Origin: JAXLQL01 sp046331625
GTDB lineage: Bacteria; Acidobacteriota; Terriglobia; Bryobacterales; Bryobacteraceae
Assembly (NCBI GenBank): GCA_046331625.1
Contig: JAXLQL010000018.1
Span: 62,001 to 126,000 of the forward strand
Direction of reading: 5' to 3'
DNA: 64,000 bases
Part shown: positions 62,316 through 64,000 of the stretch, in pieces
Position numbering within the stretch: the stretch's first letter is position 1
Layout of the letters: every line of letters begins with the position of its first letter
Translations under genes and position numbers: made by a program
The notes under the pieces: generated by a model
The model's database searches: none
The model's input: only the letters and a program-made list of their open reading frames with translations
Told to the model about the DNA's origin: nothing

Positions 62316-63662
62316 TTGGGCACCAATTTCCGACCGCCATCGCCCCCCCGCGGAATGGCCGCCGCGCCAGCCGCGCCTCGTAGCGCCGACCGATACTTCG
62401 AGCTCAAGTCCGAGATTCACCGCAAGCTGATCGGCGTCATCGACCTCGAGCGGGTGGCGTCGCTTGCCAAAGACCGCGTGCGCGCCGAGATCGGACGCGT
62501 CGTCGAGCGCCTGATCGAAGACGAGCGCGTGCCGATGACCACGGCCGAGCAGAACAAGATGGTGGAAGAGGTGCTCGACGAGGTGCTGGGCCTTGGTCCA
62601 CTCGAGCCGCTGCTCAAAGAGCCCACGATCTCCGATATTCTCGTCAACGCGTACAACAAGGTCTACATCGAACGGCAGGGCAAGCTCTCGCTCACCCCGG
62701 TTCGATTCAAAGACAACGGCCACCTGCTGCACATCATCGAGAAGATCGTCTCGCTGGTGGGCCGCCGCGTGGACGAAGCCAATCCGATTGTCGACGCACG
62801 ATTACTCGACGGCTCGCGCGTCAACGCGATCATCCCTCCGCTCGCGCTCGACGGGCCCGCGCTCTCGATCCGCCGATTCGGACGCCACGTCATCACATCC
62901 GACGAGATGATCGGCAACAAGACGCTGATGGCGGGAATGCTCAAGTTCCTGGCCGCGGCGGTCGCTTCGAAGGCCACCGTTCTCGTCTCCGGTGGAACCG
63001 GTTCGGGTAAGACCACCACGCTCAACGCGCTCTCGCGGTTCATTCCCGAAGACGAGCGGATCGTCACCATCGAAGACACGGCTGAATTGCAGCTCCAGCA
63101 GCGGCACGTGGTGAAGTTCGAAACGCGGCCGCCCAATCTCAACAAGCAGGGCGGCATCAATCAGCGCCAACTCGTGCGCACGGCGCTGCGCATGCGGCCG
63201 GACCGCATTATCGTCGGCGAGTGCCGCGGTCCGGAAGCGCTCGACATGCTGCAGGCGATGAACACCGGTGTGGAAGGGTCGATGAGCACGGTCCACGCGA
63301 ACACGCCGAAAGACGCTTTCTCGCGTCTGCAAGCGATGGTGCTGATGGCGGACCTCGAACTGCCCACGCGGGTAGTGGTGCAGCAGCTATCGAGCGCGAT
63401 CAAGCTGGTGGTGCAGATTTCGCGTTTGCAGGACGGTACTCGTAAGGTGATCTCGATCGCAGAGGTGCTCGGCGTGGAGGATGAAGCGGTGAAGATCCAG
63501 GAGATCTTTACCTTCGATCGTCTCGGCGTCAATGATGCGGGCAAGGTGCAGGGGCGGTTCCGGGGGACGGGGAACATTCCGAAGATCATGGACCGGCTGC
63601 GCGTGATGGGCATCAAGTTGGATCCGGCGGTGTTCGAAGAGACGGTCGACGTGAACCTCTGA
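62316..63662 (+). CDS. cpaF: CpaF/TadA-family secretion ATPase
   Basis: 448 residues from TTG 62316, which has aggag five bases upstream; ATG 62355 lacks such a site. N-terminal helical domain, then the PilT/VirB11-type ATPase: 'PTISDILVNAYNKVYIERQGK', Walker A 'SGGTGSGKTTTLNAL' (about 228), Asp box 'RIVTIEDTAELQL', Walker B 'RMRPDRIIVGECRGPEALDML', and His box 'MSTVHANTP'. It powers Flp/Tad pilus assembly or type IV secretion. No other tad genes are seen before the window ends; the next gene is unrelated. Confidence 0.92.
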   Translation: MGTNFRPPSPPRGMAAAPAAPRSADRYFELKSEIHRKLIGVIDLERVASLAKDRVRAEIGRVVERLIEDERVPMTTAEQNKMVEEVLDEVLGLGPLEPLLKEPTISDILVNAYNKVYIERQGKLSLTPVRFKDNGHLLHIIEKIVSLVGRRVDEANPIVDARLLDGSRVNAIIPPLALDGPALSIRRFGRHVITSDEMIGNKTLMAGMLKFLAAAVASKATVLVSGGTGSGKTTTLNALSRFIPEDERIVTIEDTAELQLQQRHVVKFETRPPNLNKQGGINQRQLVRTALRMRPDRIIVGECRGPEALDMLQAMNTGVEGSMSTVHANTPKDAFSRLQAMVLMADLELPTRVVVQQLSSAIKLVVQISRLQDGTRKVISIAEVLGVEDEAVKIQEIFTFDRLGVNDAGKVQGRFRGTGNIPKIMDRLRVMGIKLDPAVFEETVDVNL

Positions 63663-63728
63663 GACTGGGCAGCGGAAGGCTGCCGAAGTTGGTCCGCGGC
63701 GAGAGGATATGATGATCGCTGGGGGAGC

Positions 63729-64000
63729 ATGAGGTTATCCATCGCGATCTTGCTGAGCGGGGCGATCGTTGGCGCTCAGGATGCAAGAGTACCGGTCAAG
63801 ATCGACGGCGAATCTCACAAGCTCATTCTGTTCTCCGATGGCACAGTGGGCGGCTGGGGCGATACACGCGACGGACAACTCGGTCCGCGTGCGGCGATCC
63901 CGAACTCGAGCGGACACTCGTCCGTGTTCGTTCCGATCGCGATCCCCGGCAAGGCTCGTGACATCGCCGCCGGAGGACGAACCTCCTACATACTGCTGGA
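63729..64000 (+). CDS. RCC1-repeat propeller protein, 3' truncated by window
   Basis: Open from ATG 63729, with gggggag directly upstream, to the window end (90 codons seen). Signal peptide 'MRLSIAILLSGAIVGAQ', then 'LFSDGTVGGWGDTRDGQLG' and 'AIPGKARDIAAGGRTSYILL', the RCC1 blade pattern (W/GxxxxGQLG, then a G-G repeat end). The protein continues outside, so size and function remain open; RCC1-type exported proteins are common in this phylum. Confidence 0.8.
   Translation, partial: MRLSIAILLSGAIVGAQDARVPVKIDGESHKLILFSDGTVGGWGDTRDGQLGPRAAIPNSSGHSSVFVPIAIPGKARDIAAGGRTSYILL

Overview
The window reads like the chromosome of an Acidobacteriota member close to Solibacter/Bryobacter. This rests on gene content, not a search: an Oar-like TonB receptor with a carboxypeptidase-regulatory domain, an ADOP-type FtsX/MacB permease, two pairs of ECF sigma factor plus Ser/Thr kinase with TPR-like tail, a PEP-CTERM protein, a 'STGPRT..GK' family protein, FG-GAP and RCC1-type proteins, high GC, and many decayed genes. 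No tRNA, rRNA, CRISPR array, integrase or intact transposase was seen.

Layout. 1-5485: C-terminal part of an AAA/TPR regulator and a TonB-dependent receptor. 6251-22567: a tightly packed plus-strand operon of seven genes for electron transfer: a 23-heme cytochrome c, a 2968-residue cytochrome with 121 CxxCH motifs made mostly of 37 tandem 73-residue three-heme repeats, an outer-membrane beta-barrel candidate, a periplasmic/lipid-side protein of unknown function, a diheme-b-like membrane protein, a membrane-anchored ferredoxin-flavoprotein, and an NrfG/CcmH-like TPR protein. 22702-28027: adenylate kinase, DUF2760, an Hsp70-like protein and a Tat-exported Gfo/Idh/MocA oxidoreductase. 28085-34790: a gene graveyard (HTH protein, trans-aconitate methyltransferase, MoxR ATPase, VapBC, 3' end of a nucleotide-sugar dehydrogenase) around a Sel1 protein, a two-component system and a PEP-CTERM protein. 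34961-40364: ECF sigma, kinase, unknown protein and monoheme lipoprotein. 40438-44435: nucleotide-sugar dehydrogenase, a DapF homologue lacking both catalytic cysteines, a VOC protein, and remnants of a nucleotidyltransferase module and of HicB.

44598-51304 is a four-gene minus-strand operon: a DUF4062-NACHT-FGE STAND ATPase, DarT, DarG and an ADOP permease. Three of the four genes overlap their neighbour and the fourth lies within 8 bp. It is bracketed by two REP-like double palindromes. I read it as a candidate composite defence system in which a STAND sensor is coupled to the DarTG DNA ADP-ribosylation toxin-antitoxin pair.

51440-64000: a conserved family protein, a secreted protein, the second ECF/kinase pair, a minus-strand run of secreted proteins, an acyl-CoA carboxyltransferase, a NYN-domain protein, a CpaF/TadA secretion ATPase, and the start of an RCC1-type propeller protein.

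The two most notable items are the 121-heme cytochrome with its operon (probably a transmembrane or extracellular electron conduit) and the STAND-DarTG operon. Functions beyond the visible motifs are inference.
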